Assembly: GCF_000715075.1 (NCBI RefSeq)
Contig: NC_134102.1
Location: forward strand, 47,439,348-47,503,347
DNA: 64,000 bases
Origin: Nicotiana tabacum
Lineage: Eukaryota; Streptophyta; Magnoliopsida; Solanales; Solanaceae
Direction: 5' to 3'
The notes under the pieces are model-generated. The model was not told the DNA's origin and ran no database searches. It saw only the letters and a list, made by a program, of their open reading frames with translations. The position numbers and the translations under genes were made by a program. Every line of letters begins with the position of its first letter. The first letter of the stretch is position 1. Below, piece after piece: positions 1-10,658 of the stretch.

Positions 1-1202
1 ATGATGGTTATTATTGAAACATCTATCTTATTGAGAATTTTTCATCCATTGTTGTTGTTGATATTCTTGTATACGTTGTGGTTGAGCCATGGGCTATTGT
101 TGTGGAAACATTGATATTGTTGTTGTTGGCAAGTTGTGATATATGGGCACTTGTGGTGCGAATTATTATTATGATATGATATTGACGCGCATACGGCGGT
201 ACAATGCTTGGGTTCATGTGCATGCAGCGATATAATGTGGGACTTATGTGTGTGTTGCTGGTTGGGGAACTATATGAAACCACGCGGCGTCATAAGTTGG
301 GATAAAGTGCGTGTAGCTACTTCGAGAAAACGGTTTTCAAAACCTATTTTCAAAAGTAGGCTCACGCGGCGGTATAAGGAAAGATTTTGATTGAAATTGA
401 GAAAAGTGAATAAGAGGCGGTACCTCGGTTGTGATTCTTGATTATACGAGGCGGTACATCAGTTTTGATTCATTATACACTAAGCGGTACCTCGTTGTGG
501 TTCATGTTGTTATTTTATGTTGCAAAGGTTTTTGGTGGGGATATACCTTGTTTTTCACTCTTAACTGTTCTAGCAGTTATGGTCCATACATGATCATTGT
601 AGCTCTTTAGTTGCTTCCTTATGCTATTTCCGTTGTTTGGTTCTAGTACTAGTTCATGTTATTGTCTTGTTTTTATTTTAGTTGTTCTTCATTTTCCTTT
701 ACATATACGTATCACATTTTCATACGGATTATTTATATCCTAATAGGTGTCTTGACCTGGCCTCATCACTACTCTACTGGGTACTAGTGTGGTGTACTCA
801 CACTACGCTTCTGCACATCTTTTTGTGCAGATTCAGGTACGTATGCTCGTGCTGGTCGTTAGAGGATTGTTGCGGCTGCTGCTTATATACTTTAAGGTAT
901 ACCTGTTGTGCGTCCGCAGGCCTCGGAGTTACCTTCCCTATTTTACATCATGTTGTATTTTCTTTCGGACAGTGATGTAGTAGTACTCTAGTTGTATTTT
1001 GTAGAGCTTATGACTCAGTTCCACCGATTTTGGGGTGTGTATTGTGAGATTTTGTTTCTAAAAGGTTTTAATCTATGATTCTGTTGTTTTCAGCAACTTG
1101 TTAATTTATATCTATTCAGTTATCATTATTTGTTAGGCAGACCTAGTCGTACAGACTAGGTGCCATCACGATATCCTTCGGAGGGAAATTGGGGTCGTGA
1201 CA
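1..1202 (+). repeat. 5' LTR of element A (left end outside window)
   Basis: This is the partial 5' long terminal repeat of a Ty3/gypsy element. It ends in GTGACA at 1197-1202, directly before a tRNA-type primer site. From its first bases it matches 22030-23238, including the shared run around the ATACGTTGTGG motif, repeated GCGGTA modules and the identical motif TTGTGCAGATTCAGGTAC. It therefore pairs with the split 3' LTR downstream. It also resembles, more distantly, the LTRs of element F. The start of the LTR lies beyond the window. Short ORFs inside it have no recognisable product. Confidence 0.85.
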
Positions 1203-1205
1203 AGT

Positions 1206-1217
1206 TGGTATTAGAGC
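1206..1217 (+). other. Primer-binding site of element A
   Basis: TGGTATTAGAGC lies four bases after the LTR end. It differs at one position from TGGTATCAGAGC, the complement of the 3' end of plant initiator-methionine tRNA used by Ty3/gypsy chromoviruses. It sets the 5' LTR boundary and the strand of element A. Confidence 0.85.
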
Positions 1218-1401
1218 TCTAGGTTCATAGGTGTTACGAGTCATAAGCAGGTTTAGTAGACTCTTGCGGATCGATACGGAGACGTCTGTACTTATCTTCT
1301 AGAGGCTACGGAGCTGTTAGGAAACTTCACTTCTTTGATTCCTTATCGTGTGAATTGGTTGATTTATAAACCTAATTCTTTGACTTTATATTCTCTCACA
1401 G

Positions 1402-2503
1402 ATGGTGAGGACACACACCGCAGGATCCGACGATCAGACACCCGCACCCCCTGCTAGAGCCGTGAGAGGCCAGAGTCAGGGCAGAGACCGAGGATGGGCA
1501 CGTGGTGCAGCTAGAGCACCTGCCCGAGCTACGACAGAGGAGCCACCAGTAGCTCCAGCCGGGGGACAGACATTTGAGGAGGAGCAGCTTAGGCTCGAGA
1601 GGTTCAATAAGTACAACCCTCCTACTTTCAGTGGTTTGGCTTCAAAGGATGCACATGATTTTCTTGAGGAGTGCCACCATATTCTCCGCACTATGGGCAT
1701 TATGGAGACAAGTGGGGTTGCTTTTACTACGTTCCGGTTAAAGGGAGCAGCATATTAGTGGTGGCAGGCGTACAAGGTGGGTAGCCCAACCGAGGCAACT
1801 TCACTTACATTGGATCGGTTTTTAGAGTTTTTCTTAAGAGAGTTTGTTCCTCAGAACCTTCGAGATGCTTGGTGTGCGGAGTGTGAGCGGTTGTGCTAAG
1901 GTACTATGTTAGTATCGGTGTATGCTGTCCAATTCAGTGATTTGTCCAGGCATGCACCAGCCTTGATTGCTAAAGTTAGAGAGGGAGTCTGTCGATTCAT
2001 GGAGGGGCTCAACCAGAGTATTAGATTTAGTATTGCTAGGGAGTTAGAGTCAGACACTCCGTATCAGCAGGTGGTTGAGATTGCATAGAGGTTAGAGGGT
2101 ATGTGAGACCGTGATAGAGATGATAGGGAGACCAAGAGGTCTCGTGGTATGAGAGGATTTAGTTGTGGTCACGCTGCAGCTACAACCCATCATGGTAAAG
2201 GCAATGTCAGTCATCCCGTTCATTCAACACTTCCAGCTTCTAGTAGTGATTCGGGTGTTCCGAGGTCTCAGGTGGCACACTATGCTTAGTGACTTTCTAG
2301 TACACCTCCTGCACAGGGTGCCTTGAGCGGTCAGTCCAGTCGACCAGACCCGAGCCAGTCCCAGCTGCCACGCCTAGTGAGATCTTGTTTTGTGTGTGGT
2401 GATACCTGCCACATTGTAAGAGACTTCCCCAGGCTCAGGAGGGCTGCACCTTCCCAGACTACTCAGGCCACAGATCCAGTTAGGACCACAGACTTCTCAG
2501 GCC
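1402..2503 (+). pseudogene. Decayed gag of element A
   Basis: Gag would form the capsid and nucleocapsid of the retrotransposon particle. One frame runs from the ATG at 1402, which opens MVRTHTAGSDDQ and a basic Arg/Gly-rich N-terminus. The capsid region follows (RLERFNKYNPPTFSGLAS, then WWQAYKVGSP). In-frame stops fall at 1756, 1897, 2086 and 2104. The first replaces an expected Gln before the WWQ motif. The zinc knuckle at about 2386 reads CFVCGDTCHIVRDFP. In a CX2CX4HX4C knuckle the last position should be Cys but is Phe, and the Gly before His is Cys. A frameshift near 2505 moves the reading into the protease frame. Non-functional. Confidence 0.8.
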
Positions 2504-3917
2504 ATGAATGTTACCCCAATTGCCTCTCCACCCACACAGCCAGCTAGGGGTGGGGGACGAGCAGGTAGAAGTCGCCCTAGAGAGGGAGGCCACGCGAGAT
2601 TATATGCTCTTCCGAGTAGGACAAAGGCAGTTGCTTCAGACTCAGTCATTACAGGTATGGTTCCAGTATGCCATACAGATGCATCAGTCTTATTTGATAT
2701 GGGATCTACTTATTCATATGTGTCATCTTAATTTGCTCTGTATTTCGATATATCACATGATTCCTTGAGTTTTCCTGTTTATGTGTCCACACTTGTGGGA
2801 GATTTTGTTGTTATGGACCATGTGTATCGGTCGTGTTTAGTTGTTATTAGTGGTTTTGATACCAGAGTTGATCTGTTGTTACTTAGTATGGTATACTTTG
2901 ATGTTATCTTGGGTATGGACTGGTTGTCACCCTATCATGCTATTCTTGATTATCATGCCAAGACTATGACGCTGGCTATGCCAGGTTTACCATAATTAGA
3001 ATGGAGGGGTGCATTATATTATGTTCCTAGCAGGGTTATCGCATTTCCAAAGGCTCAACGGATGGTTGAGAAGGGGTGTAATGCTTATCTAACCTTTGTG
3101 CGGGATGTCAGTGCTGATACTCCTATCGTTCAGTCAGTTCTGGTAGTGAGAGACTTCTCAGATATATTTTCAGTAGATCCTTTGGGTATGCTGCCAGAAT
3201 TATTGTCGGGCACTCTGCCCATTTCTATTCCACCATATCGTATGGCCCCAGCGGAGCTGATGAAGTTAAAGGAGCAGTTGCAAGAGTTGCTTGATAAGGG
3301 ATTCATTCGGCCTAGTGTGTCGCCGTGGGATGCTCCGGTCTTGTTTGTGAAGAAGAAGGATGGTTCTATGTGCATATGTATTGATTATCGTCAATCGAAC
3401 AGGGTAATTTGGGATTATAATGAAGAACAAGTATCCATTTCCACGCATTGATGAACTATTTGATTAGCTACAGGGTGCCAGAGTGTTCTCCAAGATTTAT
3501 TTGCGGTCAGGTTATCATAAGCTGAAGATTTGGGATCCGGATATTCTGAAGACTGCCTTTAGGACTCGGTATGGTCAATATGAGTTCCTCATGATGTAAT
3601 TTGGAATGACGAAAGCCCCAGCAGCATTTATGCACCTGATCAACAGTGTATTCCAGCCTTATATTGATTGATTCGTCATTGTGTTTATTGATAGCATCTC
3701 GGTATACTCCCACAGTCGGGAAGATCATGCGCAACATTTGAGGATCATGCTCCCGACCTTAAGAGAGAAGAAGTTATATGCAAAGTTCTCAAAGTGTGAA
3801 TTCTGGCTTGATTCGTTGGCATTTTTGGGTCATGTGGTGTCAAGTGAGGGGATCAAGGTTGATCCGAAGAATATTAAAGGCGGTGCAGAGTTGGTCCAGA
3901 ACATCTTCAACTACTGA
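2504..3917 (+). pseudogene. Decayed protease and reverse transcriptase of element A
   Basis: The second reading frame carries a retropepsin with active-site region LFDMGSTYSYVSS (normally DPGS or DTG), followed by VILGMDWLSPYHAILD. It continues into the RT N-terminus: [12 protein letters not shown], then [11 protein letters not shown] and [12 protein letters not shown] small deletion near 3195 removes the usual link before the IPPYR motif. A frameshift near 3400 then breaks the ORF, and further stops follow (3465, 3597, 3669). The metal-binding motif, normally FIDD, reads FIDS at about 3690, so the polymerase would be dead even if translated. Similarity to other chromovirus RTs continues through [16 protein letters not shown] at about 3816. 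Confidence 0.8.
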
Positions 3918-5240
3918 GATCCTGAGTTTCCTTTCTTTGTCCGGGTATTATCGGCGTTTCTTAGAGGACTTCTCATCAATTACTACACCTATGACCAGAT
4001 TAACCCATAAGGGTGCTTCTTTCAGATGGACTGGGGAGTGTGAGGCGAGCTTTCAAAAGCTCAAGACTTCATTGGCTACAACCCCAGTATTGGTGTTGCC
4101 TACGGGCTCTGGGTCTTATACTGTGTATCATTATGTATCACGTGTTGGCCTTGGCGCGGTGTTGATACAAGACGGTAGGGAAATTGCCTTCGCATCTCGA
4201 CAGTTGAAGACTCATAAGAAGAATTATCCAGTCCACGATTTGGAGTTGGTAGCCACTGTTCATGCATTGAAGATCTGGCGGCATTATTTGTACAGTGTCC
4301 TTGTGAGGTCTTTACCGACCACCAGAGTCTACAGCATCTGTTCAAACAGAAAGATCTTAACTTGTGGTAGCGGAGGTGGTTAGAGTTGCTTAAGGACTAT
4401 GATATCACCATTATATATCATCCCGGAAAGGCCAATGTGGTGGCTGATGCCTTGAGTCGAAAGGCGGAGAGTTTGGGTAGTTTAGCATATCTACCGGTAG
4501 AAAATAGGCCATTAGCATTAGAGGTGCATGCCTTAGCCAACTAGTTTGTTATATTGGACGTTTTGGAGCCCAATCGAGTTCTTGCCTACGTGATTTCCTG
4601 GTCTTCTATGTATGACCGTATCAGAGAGAGTCAGTATGATGACCCCCACCTGCTTGTCCTCAAGGACACAGTTCAACATGGCAATGCCAAAGAAGTTACT
4701 ATTGGGGATGACGGTGTGTTACGGGTGCAGGGCCGGTTATATGAGCCCAATGTGGATAGTTTGCGTTAGTTGATTCTCCAGGAGGCCCACAGTTCGCGGT
4801 ACTATTGTTGGAGGAGAATGAAGAAGGACATGAAGTGGAGTATGTAGCTTGGTGCCTAAAGTTTCAGCAGGTGAAGTATGAGCATCAGCGGCTAGGTGGT
4901 TTGATTCAGCGGCTTGAGATTCCTGAGTGGAAATGGGAGCGTGTCACCATGGACTTCGTTGTTGGGCTCCCATGGACTCAGAGGAAGTTTGATGCAGTAT
5001 GGGTGATTGTGGATAGTTGACCAAGTCGACTCATTTCATTCCGAGCAACTGGTGAAGGTTTATACCCGCAAGATTGTTCGACTTCATAGCGTACCGATAT
5101 CTATCATCTCTCACCGGGGTACGCAGTTCACCTTGCATTTCTAGAAGGTTTTGCAGCATGAGCTAGGCACACGGGTTGAGTTGAGTACAACATTTCATCC
5201 TCAGACGGACAAACAGTCTGAGCGCACTATTCAAATATTA
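3918..5240 (+). pseudogene. Decayed RNase H and truncated integrase of element A
   Basis: A frameshifted continuation of pol. The RT connection and RNase H region is recognised by [21 protein letters not shown] and [18 protein letters not shown], then by [12 protein letters not shown]. The usual CDAS active-site segment reads YHYVS, so the catalytic Asp is gone. Integrase follows, with YDDPHLLVLKD at about 4638, a broken HHCC region, and [21 protein letters not shown] at about 4930. Stops and shifts then make the core unreadable as one frame. Pol ends abruptly near 5240, after the segment that would hold the catalytic Glu. The chromodomain, polypurine tract and start of the 3' LTR are all missing. 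Confidence 0.75.
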
Positions 5241-5717
5241 TACTTTATCTATTGCAGTTGAATTCCCTAGCATTAATTGATGATATTGAGTCAATTTTGG
5301 TTATATTTGAGCCGTGTGGAGGCAAATTTTAAAGGAAAAGCTATTTCCGAGTGTTGAATTGGCCTAATTGAGGTAAGTGTCTTGTCTTACTTCATGTGAG
5401 AGAACTACCCTTTAGGATTGGTACTGTTTGATTCAGTTATGCTAAGAGAAATCCCTGTACGCAAGGTGACGAGTGGGTACACGGGTTGTACGTGGTATTT
5501 GACCGGTTTAGGCTACTTAGACTATTTCCATGCTTTAATTGAAATGCCATATTATGTTCTAAATTCTCATAGTCAAATCATTCCTAATTATGTTAGATTA
5601 TCCTTAAATTCCTTAGTTGACTTGTTATTACTTGTACTACATCGTACTTGCTAAATTACTCTCATGCTTTAGTTGAACTTGTTGCCCATTTATTGTTACT
5701 TGTTATCTCTTCATTGT
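5241..5717 (+). repeat. 3' LTR of element A, left fragment
   Basis: After the broken integrase, this stretch matches the middle of the related LTR of element F (reverse complement of about 36700-36930). The shared signal is the series GTTGAATT..., TTGAGGTAAGTG, CTTGTCTTAC and GGATTGGTA. It is therefore a 5'-truncated 3' LTR whose U3 start was deleted together with the end of pol. It stops at 5717, where element B begins, and resumes at 21829. No gene. Confidence 0.65.
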
Positions 5718-8112
5718 TGTAAGGCCCCGTAAATATTTTTCCTAAAAACCAGAGTTCCGTGATGCCAAACCCGGGTTTGGACTTTTCGAATTGATCAGTG
5801 TGCTGGGAGTTGAAGGAAAATGTTGGATAGAAGTATGCATTTTTTACGGCCCATTCGGCGGCCGCAGAACCACTCTGCGGGCCGCAGAACCACTCTGCGG
5901 ACCGCAGACTGGTCGCAGAGTGGGGCAAATTTCTGGGTCATTTTGATGCCCAATTTCGCAGCTATTATGAGACCACAAAGCCGACTCGCGGGCAGAACAG
6001 GTCTGTGGGCCACATAGTGACCGCAGACCAAATCAGTTTTTTTCCAGTTCTGCCACCTCCCCCTCCCCATTTTCGCAGTCATTATGCGACCGCAGAACTC
6101 GTCTCACAGCTTTGATTTTGGGGTTTTTAAACCCGACCCTGTTTTGTTAAAACACATCCCATGGACCATTTTGATCATATTTTCTGATATTTTTAGAGTG
6201 AGAGAGAGGGTCCTGGAGGGAGAAGTGATATTCATCACATTGCTCTTCAATTCTCACTTAAAATCTTAAATATTATCAAGAGAGGCACCTAGGTCTTCTT
6301 CCTAAGAGGGAAGATTCTATCACCCAAACTCTTAATTTCAAAATATAACTAGAATGTGCCATTAGTAAGGTAATTCATGGGGATGGGAGTGCTTATTTTG
6401 CATGCATTTGTTCCTAAGGTATGTGGGAAGATTGTGAGCTAAAACAATGATAGAGAATGGGTTGGGGAAAGATGGAATATTCCATAAAAAGGGACTTAAG
6501 ACATTGATGCACACCTAGTGTTTGTTAATATGCTCAAATGAGCTAAAACCATGCTCATCTTCCTAATCTTGGTCCAACTTGTTATATTTCTAAAATATAA
6601 ATGAAGTTCCTAAGAATTTCGGATCATTTTAGAGTTTGAGAAGCTCAATTGAGGTATATTGGCTAAACCCCTTCTCCTTAGAATCAAACCCCACGGTGTT
6701 CATGTAATTGGAGTAAGCTCTTGATCATTATAGAATTGGCGATTTCTCATGTGTTTGTGTTGAAAGATGTAAGTTCAATCCCTATTCTAATTTCTTCATC
6801 ATGTTATCTTGTTATTTGAGGATGTGTTCAAATGTGGAATGTGCGCTAGCAATGTTAAAGCTTTATGTCAAGATCGAAATAAAGGTTGTTATGCCAAACT
6901 GTATGAAAGGCCTCTATGTGCCTAAGACTCCCAAATTGCTCATATGTGAATTTAACGTCTTGAATGGGAAGCCTTATTGTTGTTGATACTATAAATGTAG
7001 GAATATGGAAAAAGAACTTGAATTATGAAATACGGCCTTGCGCCAAGAATAAATTTATAGTTTGGGCCACTCGTGCCATTGTATTGAAAGTAGGGGAAGG
7101 AAATATGAATTGAGATGACTGATTGAATATGGGTGATCTCTCAAATAAGATGGACTAGCCGATCAGGCCGAGATCAGACTATGTGTAAGAACACGGTTGT
7201 ATTATGGATGAAATTGAGATAATGGTTGATGTCTCAAATGAGATGGCCTAGCTGATTGGGCCGTGATCAGACGCCATGCTGCACACATTGTGGCACTGTG
7301 CTAAAATTATAATGAAATTGTGGTAATGTCTCAAATGAGATGGCCTAGCCGATCGGGCCGAGATCGGACTCCGTGTAAGAATACGGAGGTATTGTGAATT
7401 ATGGAATATCGGTACTAAAGGTCACCCAACCTAATAATATGGAAATCATCTTGAAAACATATATGATTCTTAACTTGTTGTTTTTCTATCATTTGAAGCC
7501 CTTATTGAATTCTTGACTGTTCCTCTTGTATTATTATTCATTCTATTGAGTTGGTGTTTAACTTTACATACTAGTGTTGTTCGACGGTACTAAAGTCCCG
7601 TTTGCCAGGGGCGCTGCATCATTGAATGTATGTAGATGGTTACATAGCAGACAATGCTGATCAAAAATAGTGCTGCATCCTCTTGTCAGCGGACTCGGTG
7701 AGCCCCATTTCATTCCGGGGTCATGTATTGTACCTTTTGTTTATATTATGGTAACTTTTTGAGGTATAGCTGGGGCCTTGTTGCCGGCACTATCTTTACT
7801 CTCTTTTGTATCTTTAGAGGCTCCGTAGACACTATGTGGGTTGTGTATGGGTGTTGGGAATGTTAAACAATTATATGTTGTGTTGATCACTTGTTCCCCT
7901 CAGACTTTAAGAAATGTGTGTTTTGAGACTTAAAGGCGCAATGACTAATGAAACGATTTAGGATTGTATGAATGAGATCCCTACTGTATAATTAATGAAA
8001 TCATGTCTTTTCTAGATCATGGGTTAATTGGATAGAAAGTATCTAACAGGCTTGCTCGGTCGAGTTCACTCGGTTGAGCACCGGACGCGCTTCCCGAGGT
8101 TGGGGCGTGACA
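5718..8112 (+). repeat. 5' LTR of element B
   Basis: The 2395-bp LTR runs from TGTAAGGCCCC to GCGTGACA. Near its start is a CG-rich segment (about 5845-6105) with repeated palindromes of the form CTGCGGnCCGCAG, for example 5875-5887 and 5895-5907. At 7139, 7232 and 7329 begin three copies of a roughly 95-bp unit containing TCTCAAATGAGATGGCCTAG. There is no coding capacity. It matches 19414-21828 along its whole length, and in minus orientation it matches the solo LTR G. Confidence 0.9.
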
Positions 8113-8116
8113 AACT

Positions 8117-8128
8117 TGGTATCAGAGC
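8117..8128 (+). other. Primer-binding site of element B
   Basis: TGGTATCAGAGC, an exact complement of the initiator-Met tRNA 3' end, lies four bases after the 5' LTR. It marks where minus-strand DNA synthesis would start. Confidence 0.92.
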
Positions 8129-8332
8129 CTAAGGTTTTAAAGTGTCATAGGATGTATCGGAGCCATGTCTGGTAGAGTCCTTCTTATCGGTATATTGTCG
8201 ACCACATCTATAAGTTGGAGGCTACTTGGACATTTAGGAACAATACCCTTCTTTGATATTCTGGATCGTGCGATGAAACTAATTGTACAACTGTTCCTCC
8301 TCTAACTCGTGCATCCCTTTAACTTTCAGTAT

Positions 8333-9738
8333 ATGGCACCTAAGAAGAGAGCAAGAACTGGCCAAGGAGCCAACGTCGCCTTAGGAGTGGCAGTTGACCC
8401 TTTATTTGATGATGTGGGTGAATACCCGAGGGGTGAGGATAATCCCTCGACTGCTTACACTACTTGATTCCACTACACTGGCCCAGGCCACACCAGTTCC
8501 TACACCGACTGAAGGTGCGACGGTTCCTCCACCTGATATTCCCACTCCACCTCCAGCCCAACTTCCGGCTCTGGTATTTCGGATGGGGATCTTAGGGGAG
8601 CTATTCAGATGCTGACTTAGATAGTGGCTTCTCAGGCCCAAAGGTCGAATGTTGCACCCACATCTTCTAGCCAGCAAGGGGATTCTACTAGTTCTAGGGT
8701 GAACATATTTCTGCAGTTGGATCCTCCAGTGTTCACCGGTGCTAATCCCGAGGAGGACCCATATGACTTCATTGATGATATGCATAAAACTCTCCGGGTT
8801 ATGCGCGCAAATGAGACGGAGGGAGAGGAGTTGGCCACCTACAACCTGAAAGGGGTGGCATATTCGTGGTTTGAGCTGTGGGAAGACTCTCGGGAGGAAG
8901 GGAGCCCTCCAGCGAGATGGAGTGAGTTTGCGGATGCCTTTATGAACCATTTCTTGCCTGCCGAGACTAGGGTAGCCCATGTCGTAGAGTTTGAGAATAT
9001 TAAGCAAGGGAGTAGGAGCGTGTGGGAGTATCACATGGAGTTTGTGCGCTTGTCAAAATATGCTATTCACATGTTGCCTACTATAGAGGCTAAAGTGCGC
9101 CAATTTGTGCAGGGCCTTAGCCCCTTGGTTATCAATGAGGTCGCTACAGCTGCCTTGAATTTAGATATGAACTATGGAAAATGGTAGAATTTGCTCAAGC
9201 TACAGAGGACCGCAAGTTGAAGAACAGAAGGGAGCGAGAGGGTACCAGCAAGGCCCGGTCCGCGGGCAATTTTGGGGAGTCATTTGGTAGGGAAAGATCA
9301 TCTTTCAGGGGAGGGTCATCAGGGCCAACCTAGTCTCATGCTCAGTCTTCAGCCAGTGCACCGCCAGCGGCGCACAACCAGCAGCAGGGGAGTCACTTCA
9401 GGCCCAATCAGGGCAGTAGGGGACCCTACAATTAGGGCCGATCAGGAGGGAGATTCCTGCAGCAGCGGAGGCCCCCATACCCCAGGTGTGGGAGGATGCA
9501 CTCAGGGATCTGCTACATGGACTTACCTATATGTTACGTGTGCGGATTGAGGGGTCATATTTAGTGGGAGTGTCGTTCATCCCGCTAGGGTGCGGGCAGG
9601 GGCATAGCACAACCATCCAGTTCTGCAGCTGCTACATCTTCAGATCCCCCTCCAGCTCGAGGTACTCCAGCACCAGCAGGGCGTGGTGCAGCTAGGGGTG
9701 GTGCACAGAGTTCAGGAGGACCCAACCGTTTCTATGCT
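8333..9738 (+). pseudogene. gag of element B (stops and one frameshift)
   Basis: The ATG at 8333 opens MAPKKRARTGQG, a typical basic start for this gag type. In-frame stops fall at 8465 and just downstream, but the frame recovers and runs open from about 8618 to 9186. That part holds the capsid core, including PPVFTGANPEEDPYDFIDDMHK, AYSWFELWEDSREEGSPPARW and FMNHFLP. Loss of one A near 9180, in an A-run, shifts the frame. The downstream frame has an Arg/Ser/Gln-rich tail and two Cys clusters. The second, CYVCGLRGHIxWEC at about 9533-9580, fits CX2CX4HX4C and would bind RNA in the nucleocapsid. Further TAG codons interrupt the tail. Confidence 0.85.
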
Positions 9739-10658
9739 ATGAGTGGTCGCCAGAGTGCAAAGGCTTCTCCAGATGTCATCATAGGTATATTGACTGTCCA
9801 AACTCATGATGTATATGCTCTTATTGATCCCGGTTCCACTTTGTCCTATGTTACCCCTTTTGTTACTATGGAATTTGGGAGAGGCAATATGGACTTTGTG
9901 GTAGGATTACCTCACACTCCGTGCAAATTTGACTCATTTTGGGTGATTGTGGACCGACTCACGAAATTAGCTCATTTCTTGCCAGTGAAATCTACCAACA
10001 CAGCGGAACAGTATGCTCAGTTGTATATCAAGGAAATAGTCAGGCTACATGGCACTCCAGTTTCTATCATTTCCGATCGAGGGGCTCAGTTCACGGCCAT
10101 GTTTTGGAAGAAATTTCAACATGGTTTAGGTACTCAGGTGAATCTTAGTACATCCTTCCATCCACATACCGATGGGCAAGCAGAGCGGACTATTCAAACG
10201 CTTGAGGACATGTTGCGTGCTTGTATTCCTGAATTCAAGGGTAGCTGGGATGATCATTTTCCACTCATATAGTTTTCTTGTAACAACAACTTTCATGCGA
10301 GTATTTAGATGGCACCATTTGAGGCATTGTATGGTAGGAGATGTAGATCTCCCATTGGGTGGTTTGAGATTAGGGAAGCAGAGTTGATAGGACCAGACCT
10401 TGTACATCAGGCTATGGAAAAAGTTAAAATCATAAAGGAGTGGTTGAAAACTGCTCAGAGTCGTCAAAAATCCTAATCGGATGTTCGTCGCAGATACTTG
10501 GAGTTCAAAGAAAATGATTGGATATTCTTGAAGGTTCCCCCATGAAGGGTATTATGCGGTTTGGGAAAATGGGATATTGAGTCCGAGGTATGTCAGGCCA
10601 TACAAAATCATCCAGAGGATCGGTCAGGTGGCGTACAATCTAGAGCTACCACCTAAGA
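9739..10658 (+). pseudogene. Protease-integrase fusion of element B (RT and RNase H deleted)
   Basis: The ORF from 9739 starts as retropepsin: VYALIDPGSTLSYVTPFV, with the catalytic Asp in DPGS. After MEFGRGN it becomes integrase core with no break in frame: MDFVVGLPHTPCKF, VIVDRLTKLAHFLPV, IISDRGAQF, DGQAERTIQTLEDML. The D-D-35-E triad is complete, with 35 residues between the Asp of ISDRG and the Glu of QAER. In element H the same two motifs are about 2.3 kb apart; here they are about 60 bp apart. The missing parts are the end of protease, all of RT and RNase H, and the HHCC domain. Stops follow at 10270 and 10306, and a frameshift near 10545. The frame is cut at 10658 by element C. Confidence 0.88.

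Noticed and set aside
8402..9034. 210-codon minus-strand ORF opposite gag of element B
   Set aside because: It is the antisense shadow of the gag frame, which has recognisable capsid motifs on the plus strand.
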